A stretch of DNA of 64,000 nt, taken from NCBI GenBank assembly GCA_000231825.2, contig JH720355.1, positions 186,001 to 250,000 of the forward strand. The letters run 5' to 3'. Source of the stretch: Tetrahymena elliotti 4EA (Eukaryota; Ciliophora; Oligohymenophorea; Hymenostomatida; Tetrahymenidae). The notes below the pieces were generated by a model. The model did not search any database. It saw nothing but the letters and a program-made list of their open reading frames with translations, and was not told the DNA's origin. This document shows positions 1 through 12,672 of this stretch, in pieces; within the stretch, counting starts at the first letter, position 1; every line of letters starts with the position of its first letter. The translations under genes and the position numbers were made by a program.

Positions 1-1549
1 TTTTGGAGAATTCGCTTCACTTCCTATATGCGACATTCTTATACCTACACTTAACTATGCTAATTTGTAAATAATTTATAATACTAAATAAGCCTATGGC
101 TATTTTAAAAAATATTATCAATGGCTGCCTTTTCTTTGTAGTTAAATTGAACTGATCAAATCTACTAATTTGAAATAATTAGTTAGCCAAATAAATAGTA
201 TACTAACACATTATAAATATAAGATCTCTAAGTAATTTAATCAAATTTCTTTGGCTATCCCTATCTCATAGATTGTCTTACATAAAATAAAGTTATTTTT
301 TTTACTTATATTTAAATCAATAGATATTTATATTATTTTAAAGATCCCTTTCTTAAAGTATCAAAAAATTTAATAATCTATTCCAAGTCCCTTCTGTTTC
401 AAACATCTCACATTATTCACTTTTTGTCTTGTTTTTAAATCAAAAAGTTATTTCTTAAAAAAATAATTTTTTCATAAAATCTATACTACAATTAATTGAT
501 TGCCACACTATAATTAAAGACATACTTAAATTTTTTTATTGCTTTTAGTATGTAGTAAATAAAATTAATTCAATTCATAGATTATATGGATAGGAATTTT
601 ATTGTTAATTTTGGGCTATTAACATTTAATAATTTAATTGAAAATTTTTCATTAAATTATAAATGAAAATGAAAAAATAAATTAAAAGGAAATAGATTAA
701 AAAAAAAGTTTTTTTATCTAAAATTCATGTTATTTTGTTTGAATAAATTAAATTGAGTAAAAATAAATTTTATTTTGTTTATTTTTTAAGGTAAGATATA
801 ATTATGTTTTTACACATAATTTTTGTATTCTAAATATTTAAAAAACATCAGTAAATCTTTAATTATTAAAACATAAGTAGAAGAATAAATTTCTTAAAAA
901 ATATTAGTTATTTATCTAAATTGAATTGAAATAAGTTTCTGAGGTTACTCAAAGAAGTAATATCTGGAGATTCTGAAATATTCTATTTAAAAAAATAATT
1001 AAAATACAATATTAAATTATTTAATAAAAGAACTAGTAATAGGAAATAGAAATTCAAGCATTACCATAAAGTGATTGATTATTCAAAAATAAATGAAATA
1101 ATTTTTTTTTATTGTTTTTGGCTTAATTTTACTTTTTCTAATATTTTAAAATAATTGATTAAAATACATAGTAAAAAAAACTTAAAGAAAATTTATCTAC
1201 TATTTTTAATTCAAAAGATTTTCATTTTTGGTTCTTCACAAAAAAAGTCTTTTTTCCAATTTTTCAAAAATACTCCTAAATGTATTTTTTTTATGATTAA
1301 AAATAAACAAAAATGAAATTGAAATAATTAAAACAACTTTTAAAAATATTTTGATTTCCCTTACATTATTTTTTTAAATACAGAAATAATTTTAATTTTA
1401 TTTTGATGATTATTGAAAAAGATTTTTGATTAGATTGATTATTAATTTTATTATTCATAATAAGTTTTATTAGCTGAAATTTTTACAAATTAAATCTGTT
1501 TATTTTTCAAAAATATAGAAAGATCTTTTAAGTAACAAAGCATACAAAT
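1..1549. other. A/T-rich intergenic DNA
   Basis: No frame on either strand shows coding character. The sequence is mostly A and T homopolymer runs broken by frequent TGA. The 3' part is the upstream flank of the gene starting at 1550. No RNA gene or promoter motif was recognised. Confidence 0.6.
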
Positions 1550-2765
1550 ATGGAAGAATCTTAGTAACAGAATTAAGGCACTTTGCAAGGAATTTAGGAA
1601 GTTAATGAGAAAAATCATAATAATGGAAGCTCAAGCAATTTAAAAATATTTTCTAAAACTGATCTTTTTAATAATTTGAATACAGAAATGAGCGAAATAC
1701 CAGATCACGAAGTATACTAATCAGAAACTTTTTCAAAATTGATAGGCGGAGATGATAAATTAATTTAATAGCAATTGAATTAGATAATACAGTAAGCTCT
1801 CTATCCATATTAAGAAAAGATTCGTTAGTTGGAAGAGATACAATAGCAAAAAGATAACCAAATAACTGCTTTATTCTACACTATTAAAAAGATGGATGAT
1901 ATTATTAAAAAAATTGAATCAGAGCAAGCTAAAGCACCAGCAACATCTACAAGGACAGGTAGCTTTTATTATTAGTTTTAACCACTTAAACATTCTAATA
2001 ACTTTTATCATGAATTTATAGTGAGAAAAACTGCAACAACTATTTCTAGTACTACAGGAGCAGGTTCATCAGTAAAGAAAAGTTTTTTAGTAAATTAGAA
2101 TTAAAGATTTTTAAAATAAATAGAACAGATCTTCCAGTACAACTAAAGGTTAACTGAGCTCTAATTAAATGTCATAATCAACAGTTTTGGCATCTTAAAC
2201 AGGAGGAACTATTTAAAGAAAGCCTAGCGTTCCTTCATTATTAGACTCAAAAAAGACTGGATAAAGCATGTCTAAATCAACTCTGCATGAACCATCAAGC
2301 AACAAAACAGACAGTAAAATACTTATAAAAATAAAAAATAATAATTTATATTAATAAATAACAGGTAATAGAAATTCAAAAGTTGGTACCCCAGCATCAA
2401 GAACAACAAAAGAAGCTAGCGAGCCCAAGAAAATATAAAAATCAAAGATAGCAAATAATGAAGGAGATTAGAAAGTTAACTCATAATAAGATGAATAAAA
2501 ATAAAAGAAAAAAGAGCCTGATAATACAAATATATAGATTAACATAGAAGTAGATAATTTATCAAGCTCTAACTAATAATAAAGTAATTAATCTAATACA
2601 AAAACAGATAATTCCAACTATAACTCTTCTCCACCTATGTTTTTGCATGATCTTGCAAATGATGAGCACTTAATGGATACTTCTTCAATAAAAAATAGTG
2701 CATCGGATAGAGATAAAAATGCTTTAAATAATAGTAATATAAATGAAGATTCTATGTTAATTTGA
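1550..2765 (+). CDS. Ser/Asn/Gln-rich hypothetical protein, 4 exons
   Basis: The function is not recognised. The gene reads with TAA/TAG as Gln and ends at TGA 2763-2765. Three introns are inferred at 1959-2021, 2072-2123 and 2314-2364, with donors GTAGCT, GTAAAG and GTAAAA and AG acceptors. Removing them keeps one frame of about 349 residues. The N-terminal part, to about residue 135, has heptad-like Leu/Ile spacing with many Gln and Glu, suggesting a short coiled coil. The rest is rich in Ser, Thr, Lys and Asn and looks disordered and basic, then turns acidic near the end. No signal peptide or membrane segment is visible. The ATG at 1550 is the first in the frame. The middle intron was chosen because its splice restores the Ser/Thr-rich frame; an alternative donor ten bases downstream runs into TGA. 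Confidence 0.7.
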
Positions 2766-3532
2766 ATTAAATTTCGAATAAATGCAAATCATATTATTAA
2801 ATTAGCTCTGTTTTTATAGATTATTGAATGGATACTTGTTAATAGATTATTTTAACTAAATAACACTTATTTTCTATTTCAATTTCTACCCATAAATTTT
2901 CATTAATTTTTTTTTTCAAAAGTGAGCATTCATATTATTAAACTTTTAAAATATTTTAGCCTACATTTTTAAATAAAAATTAACTAAATGATATAATGAA
3001 TCAAGTATTTTAATACCTCTTTTTCAAGCTTTTTCTTCATTATGAATTTAAAAATAAACTATGATAATAACTTTTTTTAAACATGGCATATAATACTTTA
3101 AATGAATTACAGAAAACATTTTTAATTACCAAAATAAAATTAAATAGAGTTAAAAGAGAGAATTCATAATTAAATTGAATTAATTTAAATAAACAATTTT
3201 TTCTCTGTCAAAATTTAAAGCGCGTCCTTTTAAAAAAATGATTTTTGAATAGCAGCATTTCGAAAAAATCTGAAAAACTAGTAGAATTAGTCAAATTTTA
3301 TTTTCTTAAAGAAACTTTATTTTAAGATGGAAAAGCAATGAAAAAGGAATTTTTTAGCACACCAAGTTAAGAGATGAGTATAAACCTATAAAATACAAAT
3401 TAAATTTATGATAGATTGAAGGTTTATAATATTGAAATAGTTCTCTCTATTCATTCGAAACATATAAAATTAAAATCAAAATCATACATAAATAAAAATA
3501 GCAAGAACTATAAAAAAGTAAATTTAGAAAAA
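2766..3532. other. A/T-rich spacer with one 31-codon frame
   Basis: Mostly low-complexity spacer. A short frame at 3083-3178 opens with ATG and reads plausibly (start MAYNTLNELQ), but it is too short to call a gene. It could be a 5' exon of something feeding the ORF at 3533. Confidence 0.4.
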
Positions 3533-3679
3533 ATGTTATATCACGTCAACTCCCCCTACTACAGATAATTCCTCGTCATGACCGGTTCCAAGAGAGCTAA
3601 TAAGTCTGTCCAAGGTGGTCAAAATGACACTGCTACTGAAAACAGAGGCAACATTAACCCCTCTTCAGTTGGTGTTTGA
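3533..3679 (+). CDS. 48-codon ORF with highly-expressed-gene codon bias
   Basis: This tiny frame stands out because it is rich in C- and G-ending codons (ACC, GGT, TCC, AAG, GTC, GGC, AAC, CCC) in DNA otherwise near 80% A+T. That codon choice is typical of very highly expressed ciliate genes. Two starts are possible: ATG 3533 (48 residues) and an internal ATG at 3578 (33 residues beginning MTGSKRANKS). It ends at TGA 3677-3679. No domain is recognised. It could be a genuine small abundant protein, the last exon of a gene whose earlier exons I cannot see, or a fragment copied from a highly expressed gene. The bias is seen directly; the interpretation is inference. Confidence 0.45.
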
Positions 3680-4259
3680 TAAGATTGAATATAATTATAA
3701 TAATAATAATTTATTTAAACTCTTAAATTAGTAATATATATCATATGCTTTTGTAAACATTATTTTTTGCATTCATTAAAAAATATTTTATATTTAAATA
3801 TTCAATTATTTTGCATAAAATCCTACATATTATTCTGCTTGAAAAACAAATGAAAATTGATCAAATTAACAAATAAATAAAAGTGTATCTAATGCTATGC
3901 TATTAACGGAAAAAATGTTTTTTTTTGATTCTATAAAGACATTATTTTTTAAGACATATGAGTATTTCTATATTGCTAAATAAAAGGAACATAAATGATT
4001 GAATGTGTTTGATGGTTATATTTTATTTTAGGTTTTTCAATTTATTTTCATGTTTTTTTGTATTTTTTTCTAATTTCTACATGGTTCTCCTAAGTTTTAG
4101 TATTTATTTTGTTAACACAGTTTTACCAAGCTAAAGTTTGATTCTATTTTTATTTAATTTGCTATATATTTCCTCATGTAAACATATTAAGGATTTATAT
4201 AGGAATGAATTTAAACAAGATAGAAAGCAATAATTAAATAATCAATATTTTTTTATAAA
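3680..4259. other. A/T-rich intergenic DNA
   Basis: Spacer between the small ORF and the 524-aa gene. No coding frame or RNA gene was recognised. Confidence 0.55.
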
Positions 4260-5834
4260 ATGGAGTACTGTCCAATTCATCCAGACCTTTAATATATTTA
4301 CATTTTATTGGATTCATCATAGAAAAATCTTTTCAAATGTGCATAGTGTGTGATAGATGAAGAAATATAAAATACAAGATAACTCATCTTAATAAATAAG
4401 GTTTTAAGTAGTGATGATAAAACTATGTTTGTAAATTGGCCTCCTAATAATTCTTCAAAATAAATCTAAAAAATACAAAAACTTTTAAATAAAAATCAAG
4501 ATGGAGATTTTCAATCAATAAAAAAATCTATTTAAGAGAATTTCAAATAGCTGAAGTAAGATATTATGAAATCTTTAGATGAATAAGAGAAGAAATGTAT
4601 TTAAATAGTAGAAACTAACATTAATTATTTAGTTTAGTTTCAAAATCAATATAACATTTTGGCTGACAAAGAAAAATTTAAGAATATTGTTATTAATTCT
4701 TTTTCTAATAAAAACAATTTACCATAAAATCTTAGCAATTTTATAGATTAAAAATATCTTTAAATATAAAATATTTCTGAAAATTTATTCAGGGTATATC
4801 CAAAAGCTTTAGTTGAATATGAAGATTAGAAATTGAAGGAGACTTGCTAACTTGTAAGAGAATAAATATAATAATAAATTACAAGTATAGATGAATTAAT
4901 ATTCAATATTAAGTAATAACCTTCATAGATTAAGACAAATTACAATTAAAAAGAATCTTATTTTTAATAATAAGAAAATAAGTGCACGATTAATAATAAT
5001 ACGTAAAATTATTCAATGGAAGCAATTTTACAAATGCTTAACTCTAACACAAATTATGAAGATTAAAATAAAATATCTTAACCTTAATTAAATGAGGAGA
5101 AAGAGTTTAAAAGACAAAGTAATCAGCAATTAAATAACTTAGATATCCCTGATGTTATTTCTGATCAGTCAAGAACCAATACTTAAATATAAAATTAAGA
5201 TTTTCAAACATCAAATAATGTATTCAGTAATGCTAACATAGAGGTATACTCAAATGATATTGATAATCAGATACTAAATGATCATATTTACTTGCTCAAA
5301 TCTTAAAAAGGAGGAGCTGAATCTGATTTAGAGGTTGGTAAAAATGAATCAGGCCTTCCTTTTGTTAGATACAAATTGAGTGGCTATGATCATTCATAGT
5401 GTTATTTGAATTAGATTTTAAGATAAGATAAAAAATACAAAATAAGGGTAAACATCTAAGTGAGAGATCCAATTAATGATTAATATATCATAGGCTTAAT
5501 TAAGAAAGAAAATGTCAATAAGCTATATGTTCATTAAGAAAAAATTTGTTTTGGAAATTGTTCATTTTCAACTGTTAATAAGGTAATAAAAGAATCATTA
5601 TTGTAAAGATAATAAAAAACTTTATAATAACTTGAAATAGAAATAGAAATTTAATCAGGAACATTTATAGTGAAAGACTACCCTAATTATGATTGCTGTT
5701 ATAGTTTGTAAAATTCTACATTCTTAAAAAATTAATCTTATTAAAGTAATGAATGGGTATTAGGGTTTTTCTTTTTCTCAGGATTCGAATAAATAAATAA
5801 TAGCATAACCATAACTTATTTTACAGAAAGTTGA
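4260..5834 (+). CDS. 524-aa protein with N-terminal Cys/His cluster and coiled coil
   Basis: A single-exon gene from ATG 4260 to TGA 5832-5834 with dozens of in-frame TAA/TAG. Residues 4-30 hold C4-x2-H7 and C27-x2-C30, a zinc-binding-like cluster seen at the start of many ciliate B-box/RING-related proteins; the rest of a full B-box is not obvious. Residues about 75-330 are rich in Gln, Lys, Glu and Asn and look partly coiled coil. The last 130 residues (about 395-524) are more globular, with aromatic strands near the end (GFFFFSGFEQ), reminiscent of a C-terminal beta-sandwich ligand domain in TRIM-like proteins. I do not claim SPRY homology. The product is probably cytosolic. Confidence 0.8.
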
Positions 5835-6326
5835 CTAAAAGGATTTGGTTTACTAATATTTTGTAATTTATTTTTTATACAAACAAACCATAATAAGCAT
5901 TTTACTAAAGCTACTTAGCAAAAAAAGGTTCCCTCCAAATAAAATGATATATTAAAATTTTGTCAAAATCAATTTACATTTTAAGTCACTTACTCATTCA
6001 CCTTAAAAAATGATAGATTATTTTTTGTTAAGGAATTGTGATCAAAATTTTACATGTATTTAATAATCAATTAATCATACAACTTACTTTTATCATTGAG
6101 AAAGTTATGACTATAAAAGATTTTTAAATAATTATATTAGTGGGCAGGAATTATTAAAATCTTTGGATTTCAAATAAGTATTTTTTACATTCAATTTGGG
6201 AAGCTTTTGCTTTCTCATTTTTTCCAAATTAACATAGAAAATATTAAATAAATTAAACCAAACATTTCTGATTAAAAGTTAGAACATAATCTAAAAAAAA
6301 ATAATAATAATAAAATTTTCTATTAA
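5835..6326. other. A/T-rich intergenic DNA
   Basis: Spacer with a short AAT microsatellite-like run ending near 6310, just ahead of the next start codon. Nothing else was recognised. Confidence 0.5.
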
Positions 6327-6776
6327 ATGGGATCTGAGTTTTCTATGAATAACTTAGATATAATATTCATAATAGTAATAATTGCAGCTATTCTAGGCTT
6401 AGTTCTCTTCATTTTTATAGTCGTTAAATTATATAATCTCATAGTAAAAGCGAATAAAGTCCATCCTACAGAAGAGAGTGTAGATTAGTAATCAGTTTAA
6501 TAATGTGTAGAAGGAATATAAGTTTAATGTAGTAGAAGTAATAATTAAGAGTAAGATATAGAAGTTGCAGCGATATGCTTGGAGCCTCACTTACGACTAA
6601 ATTAAATTCATAGAAACAGTGAATGTATTTCAAATTTAGATAAATCTTAAAACACAGAAATTTTACAAAACTTATCTATTATTTAAGAAAAACCAATATT
6701 TAATGTAGAAAGAGTTCCTTTAAAACCTTCAATTATATATCCCCTTCAAGTTTAGGAAATAAAATTATAGTAATGA
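6327..6776 (+). CDS. 149-aa single-pass membrane protein
   Basis: An uninterrupted frame from ATG 6327 to TGA 6774-6776. Residues about 12-35 form one hydrophobic helix of Ile, Val, Leu and Phe, preceded by a short polar N-terminus and followed by a Lys-containing stretch, which suggests a cytosolic C-terminal tail. The tail is rich in Gln, Ser and Asn, with scattered Cys near residues 62-77. No cleavable signal peptide is apparent because the helix is not followed by a small-residue cleavage site. The family is not recognised. Confidence 0.65.
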
Positions 6777-7180
6777 TCGCATTGTAAATTAGAGAAAATC
6801 TATTAAGTAATAAAGTACTATACTAAAACTCTAGAATTGTAATAAATGTCTATTTTATATTTTATTTTTCAAATTTAAATTCTAATTAATTCTAATCTTA
6901 ATAAAATTATTTCAAAATCAAATTTTTATTTTTATTTAATTTTAATTCACATTTTATTTCAAAACAAATTATAAAAAATGATGAAATTAAAAACTGAGAA
7001 TTACTCCCATCAAATTATTTAAAATAAAAAATCATGGAATGAAAATTAAAAATAATTCGAATCAAATTTTTTTAAACAAAAATTTTTATTCTATCTTTAA
7101 AATTGTTTAGTATTTTTTATCAAAAATAAACTTACAAAAAAAATGAATAAAGTTAACAATTGTTTATTTTTATTTAATTT
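6777..7180. other. A/T-rich spacer between convergent genes
   Basis: Shared 3' flank of the plus-strand membrane protein and the minus-strand GH114-like gene. Nothing was recognised beyond poly-A/poly-T tracts. Confidence 0.5.
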
Positions 7181-7972
7181 TCAACAAATAATAGCCCAAT
7201 CTTTCAAAGTGACCTTTTTAATAGTCCAAGAATATGATTTAGCTTTTTGTTATGCACATAATTTGGTCCAGTTTCTTTATTTAGATGGTGTTAAATCATA
7301 ATAAGTAATTCCAAATGCAGGCTTTTATTATTAAATGAATTGATCAAGATAATCGCATTCATCATATTAGTTACAAGACTCATTGACTGCAACATCGAAA
7401 AAGCTGTGGAGCTAATCAGATAAAGTAATACAGTTCTTGAGAGCAATAGCAAGGTTTTATGAGTGAGCATAATTAGCTAGGAATACATTATAGTCATATT
7501 ATTCTTGAGCTGTTATGTTTAATTTAGCATCTTCATTGTTTTCAAATACATTGACATTATCAGGATCAACACCATCACATCCACTTTAAGCAGCTAAATT
7601 AATACGATTCTACATAATGTTTCCTAATCCAGTAGAGTTAAAATTTCTGATATTCAACCAATTCTCACCAGCCCATCCACTATAGTTAGAAGCAATGACA
7701 CTAGGAGGGAATTATGAAGCATCAGGACGCCAATCTTCCCATGAACCTGCTGAGAAATAACAGAATACAATTTTACCTTAGGTTTTAAGTTTTTTAATCA
7801 TTCCATTTTAGATGTTATCAAAAAGATCTATAACATAGACAGTAGCATTAATAGAAGTGTTGATAGTTCCCTAAAGTTAATATTAAAATGTAGTGTTTAC
7901 AGGTATTTTTACCCAGCAGAGACATCCTGAGACTATCAGAAAGGAAACTAAGAGAGAAAATTAAGCTTTCAT
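7181..7972 (-). CDS. Secreted glycoside hydrolase family 114-like protein (copy 1)
   Basis: A 263-residue uninterrupted frame from ATG 7972 to TGA 7183-7181. Residues 1-19 form a signal peptide. The rest matches the GH114 TIM-barrel pattern known from endo-alpha-1,4-polygalactosaminidases: a strand ending VYVID (45-49), then FCYFSAGSWEDWRPD (70-84), WAGENWLNI (100-108) and GCDGVDPDN (131-139), the strand-end region that carries conserved acidic residues in the family. The inferred role is hydrolysis of galactosamine-rich polysaccharide in food vacuoles or outside the cell. A diverged paralogue lies 1.9 kb downstream on the same strand (9836-10759). The length fits the family. No C-terminal anchor is present. 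The substrate has not been demonstrated. Confidence 0.85.
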
Positions 7973-9835
7973 TCTTTTTTTTTTCTTTTTTAATTTTTAT
8001 GTTAATTAATTAATTTTCAATTTACTTGATAACAAATTTATAAACAAGAGGTTGACTTTTTTAATTCATAAAATTTGTGGGAAATAAAGATATTCAAATC
8101 AGTATTTTTATTTGTGGTTGATAAAAATTAAAGTGTTTTCCATATTTGTTTTATTTTACAAAACAAAAATATCAATCTCTATATAACCACATGAATTAAT
8201 TTACAAATTTAACAAAACTAAATAATATTGTAACCTCTAATTTACAAAAATCCTATGAGTTTTTGGACCATAAACATATTCAATTTATCAAGAGCTTAAA
8301 GGCTAAACCCTCAATACAAACAATCTAATTATTATCTCAAATTACATTTGACGTTCCTTTTTTTTTTATTGTAAAAAATTTTTTTTAGTTTTTTTAATAT
8401 TCTCTTTCAAAAAGTAAATGTAAATAGCACCTTGTTCAAATATTAAATTTAATTCATAACAACCTGTTAAACAATCGAGTATTGAATTTTATTTTATAAT
8501 TTTTTCATTTTCATCTAAAATATGTTAAATTGCATGATTCATTTTTTATTGCTTATTTAGGCTAGGAGTTAGAGACTGAATTCAAAATTTAAAATTGTAA
8601 TAACTTCTATCTATTTTATTAAAAAAGATAAAATCTAGAAAAAAAATAAGCAAATTTTTATATCCTTAAAAATGGTCCATTATTCATAAATATTGTTTCA
8701 TAGACTTACTAAAAAATATCCAAACTATATAATACCTAACTTAATTTACTCAAACAACAATAAGAGCTTACTTTAAAATAATCAAATCAATATTTTTTGT
8801 ATTCTATTTTAATTTTTTTGGTAATTAATATTTTTATTTTTATTTATTTTTGCCAACTCATTTACATGTCTTTAGTTCAAAATAGTGATCTTTATTTGTC
8901 TTCTTGATTTGATTTTTTTGTTAACCCAATATATCAGTATCTAAATTTATGATTAAAATTAATATCAATAAAATTCTATTTGACTAAGAATTTGATTTAG
9001 CTTCTTTATTAATTATTTTCAACACTTTTTTGAAAAAAAATAACTAATTTTGTTTACTTACTATTGAGGATGGTTTTAGCATTTTTACTTAATTCTTTTT
9101 AAATTTTATTGCTTTTAATTATTAATAGTTTAATCATTTTAGAAAATATTATAGTCATTAGTAGATATGAGTTTCATTTGGTCATTTTTATCATTTATTT
9201 TTTAATCAAACAGTGGATTTATTTTTAAGAAAAATTTTATTTAAAGCTTTATTATTGTAAATAACACTAATAAAATTATTAGGATAAACAAAATGAACAT
9301 ATTCATATTAAATTCATAATATTTAATCCTTATTATTCATTCATATTTTTTCCACAAATTAATAGATTTATTTTTTTTAAATAACATCAATTAAAATATA
9401 AGTTAATCACCAGAATTTTTCTTATCTTTCTAATTTTTTATTTTTTCAGATTTATATTTTTGTTCTATGTAAAATTAGTGATTACTTTTTGAAATAAATT
9501 TAGCTTGTATATATCCCATAATATTTTATAGGTCATTACTATTTTAGAAGAAAATTGATGAAACCATTATTTATATGGGTTTTAAAAATTTAATTCTAAG
9601 TACAAGTAATTTTGTATTTTAACATTAAAACACTAAGATTAATTTACAACAAATTAAAAATTGAATTTAATCAAATTGATAAATAAAATTGTTTAATTTT
9701 TAAAATATATTTTATTTTTTATATTTTTAAAAAGTATTGAATACACAAATAGAGTTATAGATTATATGTATGATAGATTTTTGTATATTTTAACTAATGG
9801 ACAAATTCTATTTCCAAAAGTATTATAAATATATT
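7973..9835. other. Long A/T-rich intergenic region
   Basis: About 1.9 kb between the two GH114-like genes. All six frames are broken frequently by TGA or lack coding character. No third, decayed GH114 copy was seen. Confidence 0.6.
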
Positions 9836-10759
9836 TCATAAAGATAGTATGAATATAACAGCCAAAAGAACAAAAGTAATAGAATTTGCAATTCTTTTAG
9901 AATTTGAAGAGATTATATTTTGGTTTTATTGACTAGTAATAGCACATCTTAAAGAATATCCATCCTAACTTTTTGTGCGAACTAGCCATGAGTAGTTTTT
10001 TAAAATATACTGGACACATAATTACTACCAATCTGAATCTTTAACGTAATCTAAATAATTTTCTCTGTATGAAACGCCAAACGCTGCTTTATTATTATTC
10101 ACATACTAGTCCATATAACTGCAAGAATCAACTGCTCCATCACAAGAATCACTGAACACAAAATCCACATAGTTGTATAAATCACTAGCTTATGATACAT
10201 TATTTTTTAAGGATACTGCTAAACCTTTAGAATGAGCATAGTAAGCAAGGTATTAGAAATAGCTTAACTAAAGTTAATAGTTAAGGAGGAGGCCTGTTTA
10301 TTAATTCATTTAATAATAATCATAATTGTCAAATTAAACAGCATCACATCCTAATTATTTTGCTAAATCTATTCTAGCTGTCATTACATTTCCTAAACCT
10401 GATGTTTAGTATCCTGAAATATTAATATAGCTGGCTTAAAACATTCCTAGAACAGGATTACCTAGTAAGTTTTTAGGAATATCATTAGAATCAGCTAAAT
10501 TTCTCTCATATATTCCAATAGAAAAATTGCATACTACTCTTCTACCTGAGTTTTTTAAATCAGCAACTGCAGATTAATTTCTTAAAAAATCGATGAAATA
10601 AACGGATGCATTTACTCCATAATTTAAAAGCCCACTTGTTTGATAGTAAAATGTAGATTTAACTGGTGGCTACCAGACATACAAGTTTTGTGCCTAAATA
10701 TAATTTGCACATACCAAGATTAAGCAAACTAATGCACTAAAATTTTTAAAACTTCTCAT
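9836..10759 (-). CDS. GH114-like protein (copy 2) with C-terminal hydrophobic tail
   Basis: A 307-residue uninterrupted frame from ATG 10759 to TGA 9838-9836. Residues 1-23 are a signal peptide. Shared with copy 1 are VYFIDF (53-58), a GLGNVMTARIDLAKQLGCDA segment (121-140) and FDNYDYY (143-149). Where copy 1 has VDPDN, this copy has VQFDN, so one acidic position differs. Unlike copy 1 it ends in a hydrophobic run of about 17 residues after a Ser/Asn/Lys spacer (about 285-307). That looks like a GPI-attachment signal or a membrane tail, so this copy is probably cell-surface bound while copy 1 is soluble. The family assignment rests on shared motifs; activity is inferred. Confidence 0.8.
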
Positions 10760-11679
10760 TACTTTAATCTAAAAAAAATATAAACCTCTCTAAATTAATT
10801 GAATATTATACAAGTAATTAATTGTTTTATAAAAATAATAATAACTATCTAAATTAATTGTACTTCAATTTGCTTTATCATTTATCTAATCAATAAATAT
10901 ATAAAATCTTTAACCATATGTTAATGTACTGGCTTTTAATTTATTTGTTTATACTTTACTCTAAATGCTAATTTAGTTGCATAACTCCCTGTTATAACTT
11001 ATTCAAACACTTAAAATAAATTACTTAAATATTTTCACCTTATTTAATAGTTTTTCAAAATAAAAATAATTTTTATTATTTTTTTATATTTAAATATAGA
11101 GTTGGATACTCAGACCCTTCTACAAACAAAGAAACAATCCTTAATAAGATAATTTAATACTTTTCAGTAATTCGTTTTTTATAATTTACACAAAATACTA
11201 TTGAAATAATTAAAAAAGCTGGGAAAATTTTAAAATTGTCAATTTACTCTAAAATGATCATAAAACCTAAAATCTATTGATACCTAAATTTCTCTTAATA
11301 AATTAGATAAATAGACTAACTTCTTTTTTTAACCAAAAAAGACTTGCTTTTTGATTTAAATTGACTTTATAGCTTAAAAATTTTGATGTAAACAATTTGA
11401 ATAAAGACAATATTTAAAATAAATATGTATTTTGAACATTTGTTAAAAGACATTTTTAATATTACAAAAAAAAAGTTTACATGTTATAACTTACTTATTT
11501 AAAAGAGTAAACAAGTAGGAGAAAACAAAAACAAAGTAGAAAGTAATTAAAAAGTAATTTATGTATTTATTTATATTTTTTAAATTCTATTAAAAGATGC
11601 AGTTTTCATGATGATTATTTTTATTTACTAATAAAGAAGAATCTCCAAAATCTGATGATTTTATTTATTATTTATTTGA
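10760..11679. other. A/T-rich intergenic DNA
   Basis: Spacer of about 0.9 kb. No frame or RNA gene was supported. Confidence 0.55.
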
Positions 11680-12672
11680 TCAGAATTTTAAGATATTCTT
11701 TCCTAATTCACCGTGCTTTGCGGATTCACGATAAGCTTCTTCAATTTATTCAAGAGGGAAAACTTTATTGACTCTAGTTTAGAATATTGTGTGAATATTA
11801 TCTTGAACAAGGGATTTGAATCTTTCTACATCTTGAGGTGTCTTTTCTTTCAAGTAGTCGGGCAACCAGAAACCTCTAATAGACTTTCTTTTGAAGAAGA
11901 GACCAGGAGGGTCAATATCGCAAAGCATATTTCTATGGATTTTACCATAAGTTACTAACTAACCATCAGCCTTAAGAGCGTTGAAGATAGCACCACTAAG
12001 AGGACCAGTGATAGGGTCGAAAAGCATTTTAGCCTTTTCTTTAGCAATAACTTCTTAAAGATGTTCAACTAAATGTTCATCTTAGTCATGGAAAACGTGA
12101 GTAGCTCCTATTTCTTTGATTTCTTCTAAATAATTCTTTTCATGAACGATGGCAATACTCTTAATTCCTTCTTTATGGAAAAGCTTGATAGCCATTCTTG
12201 CAACAGCACTAGAAGCAGCTTAGAATACTACACATTCTGATTTTTTTGCCTTGGCTAAGTCTAAGAATGAGCAAGCAGTGAAGGGGTTAATGAAAGGTGA
12301 AGAAAATTTGTGCCAGTCTGCTTCATTAATTTAATCGTTCTAATTATAAACGATACAATCTTTTTCAACAGTCAAGAAGTAGTCAGCCCATGTACCGTAA
12401 TTGTAATTATCTTCTCCAGCCCAGCAACTAACTCTTTTTCCAATTAAAGTTTTGTTAGCAGCATCTTCAATTATACCACAACCTTCGAAGCCACCAGTAG
12501 TAGGTAAAGGTTTCTTTATACCATAAACACCCTTCAAATAAAAGATATCAGAAGGATTAATTGGAGCATAGTGCATTTTAATTAAAACATCCTTAGGGCC
12601 AACTAGCTTGGGTTTGGCAATTTACTTAACTACAATAGGATCTCCGTATTTAGCGATATTAATAGCTCTCAT
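11680..12672 (-). CDS. Medium-chain dehydrogenase/reductase (quinone oxidoreductase-like)
   Basis: A 330-residue uninterrupted frame from ATG 12672 to TGA 11682-11680. The layout is that of the zinc-independent medium-chain reductases: an N-terminal GroES-like domain containing APINPSDIFYLKG (near 41-53) and TGGFEGCGIIEDA, then a nucleotide-binding fold with a strand/helix segment QAASSAVARMAIKL (near 150) in place of a textbook Gly-rich loop, and a C-terminal KVFPLEQIEEAY segment (near 302) seen in enoyl and quinone reductases. The structural zinc cysteines of alcohol dehydrogenases are absent. It probably uses NADPH to reduce quinones or 2-enoyl thioesters; which one cannot be told from sequence. 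No targeting peptide is visible. Codon use is stronger than in neighbouring hypothetical genes, suggesting good expression. Confidence 0.88.
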
